From: Actinomycetes bacterium
GTDB lineage: Bacteria > Actinomycetota > Acidimicrobiia > Acidimicrobiales > RAAP-2
Direction of reading: 5' to 3'
Assembly (NCBI GenBank): GCA_021791615.1
Contig: JAJYWG010000423.1
Coordinates: 1 to 19,956 of the forward strand
DNA: 19,956 nt
Shown here: positions 12,938 through 19,956 of the stretch, piece by piece
How the letters are laid out: each line of letters starts with the position of its first letter
Numbering within the stretch: position 1 is the stretch's first letter
The notes under the pieces: generated by a model
What the model saw: only the letters and a program-made list of their open reading frames with translations
Databases searched by the model: none
What the model was told of the DNA's origin: nothing
Position numbers and translations under genes: made by a program

Positions 12938-13139
12938 ATACCCCGACGGTGGCAGCATCGGCGCTGGCGAGGGCGCCGACTGCAGCCAGGATGACGATCA
13001 CCCGGGTGCGATCAGGCCCTCCAGGGGCGCTTGTCAGCCGGTCCGCCCGGACGTCGCTAACCGCCGCCCCATCCCGCCCGACACTCGATCGTGGAGGCTG
13101 GAGAGAGACTCTGCCGTCGATCGTCTCGGGAGCTGTCAC
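12930..13139 (-). pseudogene. Possible remnant of the N-terminus of an MFS transporter
   Basis: A 69-codon minus-strand ORF ends RTRVIVILAAVGALASADAATVGVSA. The last 26 residues resemble the first transmembrane segment and ASADAATVG turn at the start of actinobacterial MFS transporters. It stops at a TAG inside the CTAG hairpin, and no further transporter sequence follows in any frame. The upstream 43 codons look unlike a transporter N-terminus. The stretch 12,938-13,211 holds no other gene I can support. This could be a decayed gene or a chance resemblance. Confidence 0.3.
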
Positions 13140-13211
13140 GGTCGTTCACCGATGGGGATCGCCGATGAGACTCGCGTAGGCCACGGAGGATCCTTGGATC
13201 CGTAGCTCCGA

Positions 13212-14519
13212 CTACGTTGACGCGCTCCGGGTGCGGAGGACGCACCCGTCGAGCTGGAGCCACTCGCCGAAGGCCTGGCAGCTTCCGTCGATTCGATAGA
13301 TCACCGAGGTGATGCTCGGGAACTGGAACACCGTGGCGTCGAGCTGGGACAACAGCAGGTGGGACCCGGTGCTCGTGCTCGCATTGGGGATCACCGAGGG
13401 GAGGTCGCCGAAGTCGACGGTGGCGTTGCCCGAGCTCACGGTCACGCTTCGCAGGTAGCCCGCCGTCGACGGTGCCCATGTCGAGGAGAACCAGCTGGTG
13501 AGGCCGGCCGCCCGTTCGGCCGCGCTCGGGCCGGCGAGCAGTTCATCGAGGGCGGTCCGCAGCACGGCGGTGGTGGCCGGAAAGAGGCGGTAGGTCGGGA
13601 CGGGTGAGGCGTCCACGCTGCACGAGTAGAAGACGGTCACCACCATCTCTCCGGTGGGTGCCGTCGGGCGGGCCATGGCGTAGTCGGGACAGGCCGACGT
13701 CGGGACGAGCGAGAGCGATGGAGCGAATGCCACCCGGACGACCGTCGCCTCGTACACGTTTCCGGTCTGCATGGAGACGGTGAAGAGGACGAGCGCACCT
13801 CGCGCCGCGGTCGGGGGATTGAAGGCGACCGAGCCGTCGAACGGGGCCATCGCACCCGTCGACCCGCCCATCACGCGACCCGTGCCGATGGGCATCCGCG
13901 CCCCGTCCTGGCGGACCTCCGCGTTCACCTGGGCCTCGAAGGCCGTGCTCGTGCCTTGCAGACGCACCGGGGAGGCGATGGTCGCCGACGCCGCGGGGAC
14001 GTCGAGGCGGATGTCGGGCGTCGAGGACCCGAGCACCCACCAGCTCCCTGTGATGCGGTGCAGTTGCACCGACGTGACCGCTCCGCTGGGGCTCGCGCGC
14101 ACGGCGACCGTCCCTGACTCGGCACCGGTGGCAACGAACCGCCCGATTACGGGGTCAACGAAGCCGACGAAGTCGACGGCGAACGCCCGGGCCGCGGCAA
14201 CCGGGTGGACGAAGCGGGTGCCCGAGCCTGGCGTCGGGTAGACGGCGGTCGCCAGCTCGCTCGGTACGGCGGGGGGCACGGTGGTCGCCGGGGGAGCCGT
14301 CGTGCTGCTCCCTGGGGGGGCCGTCGTGCTCGGTGCCGTCGTGGGGGTGGTCGTCTTCGTCGGCCCGGTGCCGCTCGTCGCGACCAGAAGGCCGACCGCC
14401 AGCCCCGCGGCGGCAACGGCGGCCAGCATGCCAAGGAGCCAGCGCTTGGGATGTCCCCCGCCGGTCGGTACGTTGCCGTTCTTCTGAACAGATGCGGTAC
14501 TGGGCGTGATGACCGACAT
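13212..14519 (-). CDS. Membrane-anchored protein with Gmad2 and GerMN domains
   Basis: A 435-residue protein: a cytoplasmic N-terminus of about 26 residues, one transmembrane segment (about 27-47), a Thr/Pro/Ser linker (about 53-85), and an extracellular part. Residues about 168-266 fit the Gmad2 immunoglobulin-like domain (IRLDVPAASATIASPVRLQGT, FEAQVNAEV, ALVLFTVSMQTG). Residues about 290-428 fit the GerMN domain (EMVVTVFYSC, LRTALDELLAGPSAAERAAGL, VTVSSGNATVDFGDL, LDATVFQFPSITSVIYRIDG). These domains were named from spore germination proteins but also occur in non-sporulating actinobacteria, with presumed cell-envelope roles. ATG 14519 has a perfect AGGAGG 6 nt upstream. It is divergent from the CtpE-like ATPase, with 180 bp between. 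Confidence 0.85.
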   Translation of the reverse strand: MSVITPSTASVQKNGNVPTGGGHPKRWLLGMLAAVAAAGLAVGLLVATSGTGPTKTTTPTTAPSTTAPPGSSTTAPPATTVPPAVPSELATAVYPTPGSGTRFVHPVAAARAFAVDFVGFVDPVIGRFVATGAESGTVAVRASPSGAVTSVQLHRITGSWWVLGSSTPDIRLDVPAASATIASPVRLQGTSTAFEAQVNAEVRQDGARMPIGTGRVMGGSTGAMAPFDGSVAFNPPTAARGALVLFTVSMQTGNVYEATVVRVAFAPSLSLVPTSACPDYAMARPTAPTGEMVVTVFYSCSVDASPVPTYRLFPATTAVLRTALDELLAGPSAAERAAGLTSWFSSTWAPSTAGYLRSVTVSSGNATVDFGDLPSVIPNASTSTGSHLLLSQLDATVFQFPSITSVIYRIDGSCQAFGEWLQLDGCVLRTRSAST

Positions 14520-14699
14520 GTAGCACCTCCTCGCCGGAGCGGCGGCGCCGACGACGAATCCAAAGTGGGCCAGCCCGATCCGGGGCGGCAGGGCCGAACG
14601 TCCCCACAGGATGGAGGATGAACCGGTCGGGGCGGGTCCAGCGCGCGGTTGGGACCACCGGCCCTGGAAGCAGATCCAGGCACAAGAGACCATTGACGC

Positions 14700-17129
14700 G
14701 TGTGCGTGCGCGAACCAGCCGGCAGGTCGCGGCCGGTCGCCGCAACCACAGCGACGGCGTGGTCGCGCACTGGCTTGACGCCCGCCGAAGTCACGGCTCG
14801 CATCGCCGCGGGAAAGTGCAACACCACGAGCAGAGCCGAGGGCCGCACGTTGTCGCAGATCGTGCGGGCGAACGTCTTCACCCGGTTCAACGCCATCCTC
14901 GGGGGGCTTTTCGTCGTGGTACTGATCGTCGGACCGATCCAGGACGCGCTCTTCGGGGTCGTCCTCGCCGTCAACACGGCCATCGGCCTCGTCCAGGAGG
15001 TGCGGGCGAAGTGCCTCCTCGACCGCCTCGCCGTGCTCACCGCCCCGGTCGCGCACGCCCGTCGGGACGCGGTTGTGCAGGACGTGCCCATCGACGCTGT
15101 CGTCGTCGACGACGTGCTCGAGGTCCGCACCGGAGACCAGGTGGTCGCTGACGGAGTATTGGTTGAGGCAGCCGGTCTCGAGGTTGACGAGTCGCTCCTC
15201 TCCGGCGAGTCTCTCGCCGTCGCCAAGGTCGCGGGCGACGAGGTGTGGTCCGGAAGCCTGGTGGTGGCCGGGGCTGGCACGATGAAGGCCACCCGGGTCG
15301 GAGACGAGGCGACCGCCCAGCGGATCCAGCGCGAAGGCCGGCGGTACAGCCTGGTTCGTTCTGAGCTCGTACGGGGCAACAACCGGCTGCTGCAGCTGGT
15401 CACCTGGGTGATGGTCCCCGCGGGTGTGTTGCTCGTGATCAGCCAGGTCGTCCGGTCCGGGCTGGCCCTCGACGAGGCCGTCCGCGGCACGGTGGCCGGC
15501 GTGGGCGCGATGGTCCCAGAAGGCCTCGTCCTGCTCACCTCGATCGCCTTCGCGGTCGGCGCCACCCGGCTGGCCCATCGGCGGGTTCTCGTCCAAGAGC
15601 TGGCGGCGATCGAGGGGCTCGCCCGGGTCGACGTGCTGTGCATCGACAAGACCGGCACGCTCACCGAACCGGGAATGCGAATGCTGGCGGTGGAGCCGCT
15701 CGACGGCGCCCCAGCCGCGCAGGCCCTGGGGGCGATGGCCGCCGCCGACCCGGTTCCCAACTCCACCATGTTGGCCGCCCGCGTTCTGCCTGCCCCCGAA
15801 GGTTGGCAGGCGGGCCGGTCAGTGCCCTTTTCGTCGGCACGCAAGTGGAGCGCCATGGATTTCGGGGACGCGGGGACGTGGGTGCTCGGCGCGCCCGAGG
15901 TGGTGCTCCCCGGATTGACCGGGCCAGTCGCCGCCCGGGTCTCAATGCATGCAGCCGCGGGTCGCCGGGTCCTCCTCCTCGCGCGCTCGGTGGCGCCGCT
16001 CCTCGGTGACGATCTGCCTCCCGGACTCGCCGCGGCCGGTCTCATGTTGCTGGAGGAGCGGTTGCGACCCGAAGCCGCTGCCACCCTCGGTTATCTCCGC
16101 CGACAAGGTGTGGCGGTGAAGATCTTGTCGGGCGACAGCCCGGCAACGGTGGCCGCAGTCGCAGCCCGGGTCGGAGTGGGGGAGCCCGGGCTCGGCGTGG
16201 ACGCCCGAACCCTGCCATCGGACCTCGACGCGCTGGCCGAGGTGCTGGAAGGGTCCTCGGTGTTCGGCCGGGTGCAGCCGCAGCAAAAGCGCGATGCCGT
16301 CCTCGCCCTCCAAGCACGCGGTCACGTGGTGGCGATGACCGGGGACGGCGTCAACGACATCCCCGCGCTCAAGGCCGCCGACATCTCCATGGCGATGGGG
16401 ACGGGCAGTCCGGCGACCCGGGCTGTCGGCCGCCTCGTGCTCCTCGACAGCGAGTTCGGCGTGGTCCCCCACATCCTCGGTGAGAGTCGCCGGGTCATCG
16501 CCAACGTACAGCGGGTGGCCAACCTCTTCGTGACCAAGACCGTCTACGCCGCCGTCCTCGCCGTCGCAGTCGGGCTGTCCGGGCTCGCCTACCCGTTCTA
16601 TCCCCGTCACCTGACCATCGTCAGTACCCTCACCATCGGCATTCCCGGCTTCTACTTGGCCCTGGCGCCTGGAGCCCCTCGAGCCGGTAGGGGCTACCTG
16701 CAGCGCGTGCTCCACTTCGCCGTGCCGGCGGGGGTCGTGGCTGGGGCGGCCACCCTCGGGGCCTTCGTCTGTGCTCGGAACGTCGGCGGTGGGACCCTGG
16801 CCGAGTCCCGCACCGTGGCGACCTGGTCCCTCCTCGTGCTTGGCCTCGTGGTGCTTCTCATGGTCGCTCGCCCGCTCCGCCCTTTGCGGCTGCTGGTGGT
16901 CGCCGTCATGGCCGGCGGGGCGGTTGTCGTGAGCGGCATCCAGTGGTTTCGGGAGGTCTTCGCCCTCGCCGTACCGCCGCCGGCGCACATGGTGTGGTCG
17001 CTGGTTGTGGTGGCGGTCGCCGTCCCCCTCCTCCTCGCCGCCGTCGCGGCGGGGTCACGCCTGGCGCTCGGCGAAGGAGCGGCCCGGACCCTACCGCTCT
17101 CCCGGCCACCTCCTCCGCCGCGACCGTGA
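14700..17129 (+). CDS. ctpE: CtpE-like P-type ATPase (probable calcium transporter)
   Basis: An 809-residue cation pump matching mycobacterial CtpE over its whole length. Landmarks in order: LTPAEVTARIAAGKCN, IVRANVFTRFNAILG (TM1-2 region), actuator loop with SGES (168-171, where CtpE has TGEA), TM4 motif MVPEGLVLLTS (Pro273), phosphorylation site DKTGTLT (Asp316), KWSAMDF in the nucleotide-binding domain, SGDSPATV, MTGDGVND (Asp549), VTKTVYA-type TM5 (LFVTKTVYAAVLAVAV), and about six C-terminal transmembrane segments. CtpE has been linked to calcium uptake and cell-surface integrity; the substrate here is inferred. The GTG start at 14700 has a weak ribosome-binding site and lies about 20 residues before the conserved region, so the exact start is uncertain. 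Confidence 0.88.
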   Translation: MCVREPAGRSRPVAATTATAWSRTGLTPAEVTARIAAGKCNTTSRAEGRTLSQIVRANVFTRFNAILGGLFVVVLIVGPIQDALFGVVLAVNTAIGLVQEVRAKCLLDRLAVLTAPVAHARRDAVVQDVPIDAVVVDDVLEVRTGDQVVADGVLVEAAGLEVDESLLSGESLAVAKVAGDEVWSGSLVVAGAGTMKATRVGDEATAQRIQREGRRYSLVRSELVRGNNRLLQLVTWVMVPAGVLLVISQVVRSGLALDEAVRGTVAGVGAMVPEGLVLLTSIAFAVGATRLAHRRVLVQELAAIEGLARVDVLCIDKTGTLTEPGMRMLAVEPLDGAPAAQALGAMAAADPVPNSTMLAARVLPAPEGWQAGRSVPFSSARKWSAMDFGDAGTWVLGAPEVVLPGLTGPVAARVSMHAAAGRRVLLLARSVAPLLGDDLPPGLAAAGLMLLEERLRPEAAATLGYLRRQGVAVKILSGDSPATVAAVAARVGVGEPGLGVDARTLPSDLDALAEVLEGSSVFGRVQPQQKRDAVLALQARGHVVAMTGDGVNDIPALKAADISMAMGTGSPATRAVGRLVLLDSEFGVVPHILGESRRVIANVQRVANLFVTKTVYAAVLAVAVGLSGLAYPFYPRHLTIVSTLTIGIPGFYLALAPGAPRAGRGYLQRVLHFAVPAGVVAGAATLGAFVCARNVGGGTLAESRTVATWSLLVLGLVVLLMVARPLRPLRLLVVAVMAGGAVVVSGIQWFREVFALAVPPPAHMVWSLVVVAVAVPLLLAAVAAGSRLALGEGAARTLPLSRPPPPPRP

Positions 17130-17182
17130 GACCAAGAGGCGAATGTGCGCAGCCGAGCCCAGTGCCGACAGCGCGGGGTGGC

Positions 17183-19531
17183 TCATCCTCTTGATCGAGG
17201 CGTCAGCGGGCTCGCGTCACCTTCGTCGTCGAGCGAGAGGTAGCTCTCGTCCTCCTGGGCCGTGTGCAGCCGGAGGATCGCGTAAAGGCCGTAGAGCAGG
17301 CGCCGCAACTCGATGACGTCCTCCTCGTCGCAGCCGTCGTTTTCCAGTTCGTCAAGGAGCTGACCCAGGCGCCGAACCTGGTGAACGATCTCCACGTGCT
17401 CGCGGCTCATGGGTCCCGTCGGGTTGGTGCCGCCGATCGCCCGATCCAGCGCGGGATAGAGCTCTCGATCCTCCGCCTCCTCATGGGGGACGACCTCGTC
17501 GACCAGGAGCTCGTGGACCTGGCGTGCCTGCGCCAGCGCCATCGCAGTGTCAGCCGTTCCAAGCGAGTCCGCGACCACCCGAAGGCGCTCGGCCGCCTCC
17601 TCGATGGACGCGTGCTCGTCACCGAAGCGGCGAGCCAGCGCAGACGTCTCCACGTCGAGGTGCCCGACCTCCGGGGCCGGCAGCAGCGCACGAAGTGCAT
17701 TGACGATGACGGCCACGTCGATCCCCTCCTGCAGCATCGCGCCCCACACCGCCGGCAGCCATCCCAACGCCGCGGCGGCCATGGCTGCCAGCGACATGGC
17801 CATGCCGGCGACGACGCTCTGGACGGCGATACGCCTGGTCCGCGCGGCGATCGCGCGCGTCTGGACCAGCTGGTCGAGCCGGTCCACCATGAGCACCACG
17901 TCGGCTGCCTCTGACGAGACGGTGGCGCCCCGTGCACCCATCGCCACCCCCACGTCGGCAAGGGCCAGGGCTGGTGCGTCGTTGATGCCGTCGCCGACCA
18001 TGATGGTCGGCGCCCGACGACGTTCCTCGCGCACCACTTCGAGCTTTTCTGCGGGCGAGCGCTCCGCCATGACGGCGTCCACCCCGATCACGGCGCCGAC
18101 CGTCTCGGCCACCTCGTGGCGGTCGCCCGTGACCATCACGATCCGCTCGATGCCGCCGTTCCGCAGGGCCCTGACCGTGCGGGCGGCGTCGGTCCGGATC
18201 GGGTCCTCCAGGAGGAGTACGCCAGCCGGCTCCCCGTCGATGGACACGAAGACGGTCAGCGTGCCGTCCAGCCGGGCCTGGCGACGTGCCGCCTTGGCCC
18301 AAGGAGGGTTGCCGAGCACCCCCGCCCATGCCGCCTTGCCCACCGCCACCATGTGCCCGTCGACCTTGCCCCGGATGCCCTGGCCCGCCGCCTCCTCGAC
18401 CGCTTCGGGCAGAAGCAGCGGCAGGCCGCGCGACGCCGCGGCCTTCACCACCGCGCTGGCGAGCACGTGCGGCGAGACCTGATCGAGGGATGCCGCCCTG
18501 TCCAGTACCTCATCGGTGCGGCGGCCTTCGGCTGCCACCACGGCTCCCACCTCGGGCCGCCCGGCGGTGAGCGTGCCCGTCTTGTCGAACAACAAGGTGG
18601 TGCACGACGCCAGCCGCTCGAGGACGCCGCCACCCTTCACCACCACACCATGGCGGGCGGCTTGGGACAGACCGCCGACGAAGGCGATCGGTGCCGCCAG
18701 GATGAGCGGGCAGGGAGTGGCGACCACGAGGACCGCGACGGCCCGGGCCGCTCCGCCGGCGACCCAGGTGATCCCAGCACCAGCGATAGTGAGCCCAAGG
18801 AACCACAGCGCGTAGTGATCGGCGAGCCGGACGAACGGCGTCTGAGCCGACTCGGCCTCCCGGACGAGCCGCACGATCCCCGAGTAGGTGCTGTCGGCGG
18901 CGGTTGCCGTCGCCCGAAGGTCGAAGGGCTTGCCAGCGTTGGCCACCCCGCTGCGGACGGCATCTCGCGGCTCGCGTTCGACCGGGAGCGACTCGCCGGT
19001 GAGGGCCGACTCGTCGAGGACGGCTGCCACCTCCAGGTTGCCGTCCACCGGCACCAGCTCGCCCGACGCCACCATGAGGCGGTCGCCCGGCGCGATCTCG
19101 CTGAGGGGCACAGTTTCGAGCCCTGTCGTCGTGTAACGATGGGCGACGCGGGGGGCTCTCTCGAGGAGCGCCTGGAGATCGTGCCGCGCGCGTCCCGTCG
19201 CCCAGGACTCCAGCGCCCGGCCGGACGCCAGCATGGTGCTGACGACTGCTGCGGCCAGGTGCTCTCCGGTCGCGACTGCTCCGACCAGGGCCAGCAGGGC
19301 GATGACGTCCACCCCGATCCGCGACCGCCGGAGGCTGTCGACCACGGTCCACATCGAGTAGGCAGCCCCGAATGCCCCGGTCGCGTCCCACGCCGCGTCG
19401 CCCTGGTCAGGCACCCCTCCGAGGTGCAGCGCTCCCCCGAGGGCCAGCCCAGCCAGGGTCGCCGCCAGCAACGCGCCCGGGACCTGCGACCGTCGCCGAC
19501 GACCGATCTCTGCGAGCGAAGGAGGGCTCAT
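17183..19531 (-). CDS. P1B-type metal ATPase with C-terminal hemerythrin-like domain
   Basis: A 782-residue metal-exporting ATPase. It lacks an N-terminal Cys-x-x-Cys metal domain. Seen in order: membrane segments in the first 100 residues, TGES (178-181), the TM metal motif TPCP (272-275), DKTGTLT (Asp316), SPHVLA in place of the usual SEHPLA (353-358), MVTGD, GDGINDAPAL (513-522), and QEGIDVAVIVNALRAL (601-616). Residues about 620-770 form a four-helix hemerythrin-like domain with candidate iron ligands in DEHASIEE, VHELLVDEVVPHEEAEDREL, REHVEIVHQ and LHTAQEDE. TPCP plus a hemerythrin tail defines the P1B-5 group, for which nickel and iron transport and dioxygen or iron sensing by the tail have been reported. 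It converges on the CtpE-like gene with 53 bp between. Confidence 0.9.
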   Translation of the reverse strand: MSPPSLAEIGRRRRSQVPGALLAATLAGLALGGALHLGGVPDQGDAAWDATGAFGAAYSMWTVVDSLRRSRIGVDVIALLALVGAVATGEHLAAAVVSTMLASGRALESWATGRARHDLQALLERAPRVAHRYTTTGLETVPLSEIAPGDRLMVASGELVPVDGNLEVAAVLDESALTGESLPVEREPRDAVRSGVANAGKPFDLRATATAADSTYSGIVRLVREAESAQTPFVRLADHYALWFLGLTIAGAGITWVAGGAARAVAVLVVATPCPLILAAPIAFVGGLSQAARHGVVVKGGGVLERLASCTTLLFDKTGTLTAGRPEVGAVVAAEGRRTDEVLDRAASLDQVSPHVLASAVVKAAASRGLPLLLPEAVEEAAGQGIRGKVDGHMVAVGKAAWAGVLGNPPWAKAARRQARLDGTLTVFVSIDGEPAGVLLLEDPIRTDAARTVRALRNGGIERIVMVTGDRHEVAETVGAVIGVDAVMAERSPAEKLEVVREERRRAPTIMVGDGINDAPALALADVGVAMGARGATVSSEAADVVLMVDRLDQLVQTRAIAARTRRIAVQSVVAGMAMSLAAMAAAALGWLPAVWGAMLQEGIDVAVIVNALRALLPAPEVGHLDVETSALARRFGDEHASIEEAAERLRVVADSLGTADTAMALAQARQVHELLVDEVVPHEEAEDRELYPALDRAIGGTNPTGPMSREHVEIVHQVRRLGQLLDELENDGCDEEDVIELRRLLYGLYAILRLHTAQEDESYLSLDDEGDASPLTPRSRG

Positions 19532-19863
19532 CCCTCAATCGTCGGGCGCGCGCGTCGCCATGACCAGGGCCAAACGTCCGCGTCGGGAGCTATCGGGAAC
19601 GCCCCTGCAGTGGGCACCCCGAACAGGAACTGTCCGTTCGGCCTGTCAGGTTTCTCGTGACGATCCCATGCCGTCGGCAGGGGGACGGTCAGGGGTGCCT
19701 ATGCGGCGATGCCATTCGGCCGTCTCTCGTAGCAGTGGAGCGAAACACCCCTGTTCCTCCGTGGTGAAACTCGCGAAACCACCCGGTGACCTGGTCAAGC
19801 CGCACGTCACCGCCTTGCCCCCAACAGGCCTAAGGAGGTTCGCATAATACAGTGACACCTTGG
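19532..19863. other. Gene-free stretch with atypical composition
   Basis: No convincing gene is seen. It contains an AAGGAGG (19832-19838) followed by an AT-rich segment, TTCGCATAATACAGTGACAC (19839-19858), unlike the rest of the window. A 73-codon minus-strand ORF starting at ATG 19867 overlaps the stop of the next partial gene as ATGA, but its sequence (MTKVSLYYANLLRPVGG...) does not resemble a known protein. Confidence 0.35.
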
Positions 19864-19956
19864 TCATAGCTTGAGGCCGGTGTGGCGGAGGAAGGCGAAG
19901 CACAGCCCGGCATCGGATCCGATGCGCTGCAGGCCGTCCTCGGCGTAGAGGGCGGC
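19864..19956 (-). CDS. 3' end of an unidentified minus-strand CDS (partial)
   Basis: The last 30 codons before TGA (19866-19864) read AALYAEDGLQRIGSDAGLCF followed by AFLRHTGLKL. The sequence has balanced, amphipathic protein-like composition and typical GC3 usage, so it is probably the end of a real gene entering from the right. I do not recognise the family. Confidence 0.4.
   Translation of the reverse strand, partial: AALYAEDGLQRIGSDAGLCFAFLRHTGLKL

Noticed and set aside
13183..13203. Hairpin-like ACGG...ATCCTTGGAT...CCGT as terminator of the GerMN gene
   Set aside because: The stem has a 3-nt bulge and only a 2-nt loop, and no T-tract follows on the minus strand.
17133..17193. CAAGAGG/CCTCTTG inverted repeat between the two convergent ATPases
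   Set aside because: Only 7 bp with a 47-nt loop; likely chance.
19646..19867. 73-codon minus-strand ORF starting in an ATGA overlap
   Set aside because: The protein has no recognisable feature, and the segment looks intergenic; the overlap alone is not enough.

Overview
This is a high-GC actinobacterial segment. The actinobacterial-type LeuA, the CtpE-like P-type ATPase, the cell-wall-binding-repeat-2 surface protein, the GerMN/Gmad2 lipoprotein-like protein and several TANNNT boxes placed 6-7 nt before start codons suggest a class such as Acidimicrobiia. That taxonomic guess rests on protein style only.

Left part (about 1-11,000): the complete leucine branch plus a branched-chain aminotransferase. 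leuA (+) is preceded by a promoter, a 10-codon leader peptide with four Leu codons and a terminator hairpin, which is a classic ribosome-mediated attenuator. Converging on it is greA-leuC-leuD (-), joined by TTGA and GTGA stop/start overlaps. A divergent gene encodes a secreted beta-propeller plus cell-wall-binding protein. leuB-ilvE (+) follow with a 2-nt gap. Together LeuA, LeuCD, LeuB and IlvE turn 2-ketoisovalerate and acetyl-CoA into leucine. Next come a conserved hypothetical gene (11001) and an acyl-CoA dehydrogenase (11759).

The most striking property of the left part is its load of short tandem repeats with units of 9-27 bp, at gene edges and inside genes. They form in-frame tails on LeuC at both ends, lengthen the signal peptide of the surface protein, and insert nine 4-residue units into the middle of LeuB. 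I see about 15 such arrays before position 11,700 and none after it.

Right part (about 12,900-19,956): a possible remnant of an MFS transporter, a membrane-anchored Gmad2+GerMN protein (-), a CtpE-like P2-type ATPase (+), and a convergent P1B-type metal ATPase with a C-terminal hemerythrin-like domain (-). The last 330 bp hold no convincing gene except the 3' end of an unidentified minus-strand ORF. The change in repeat content and gene type suggests the right part has a different history, but this is inference.
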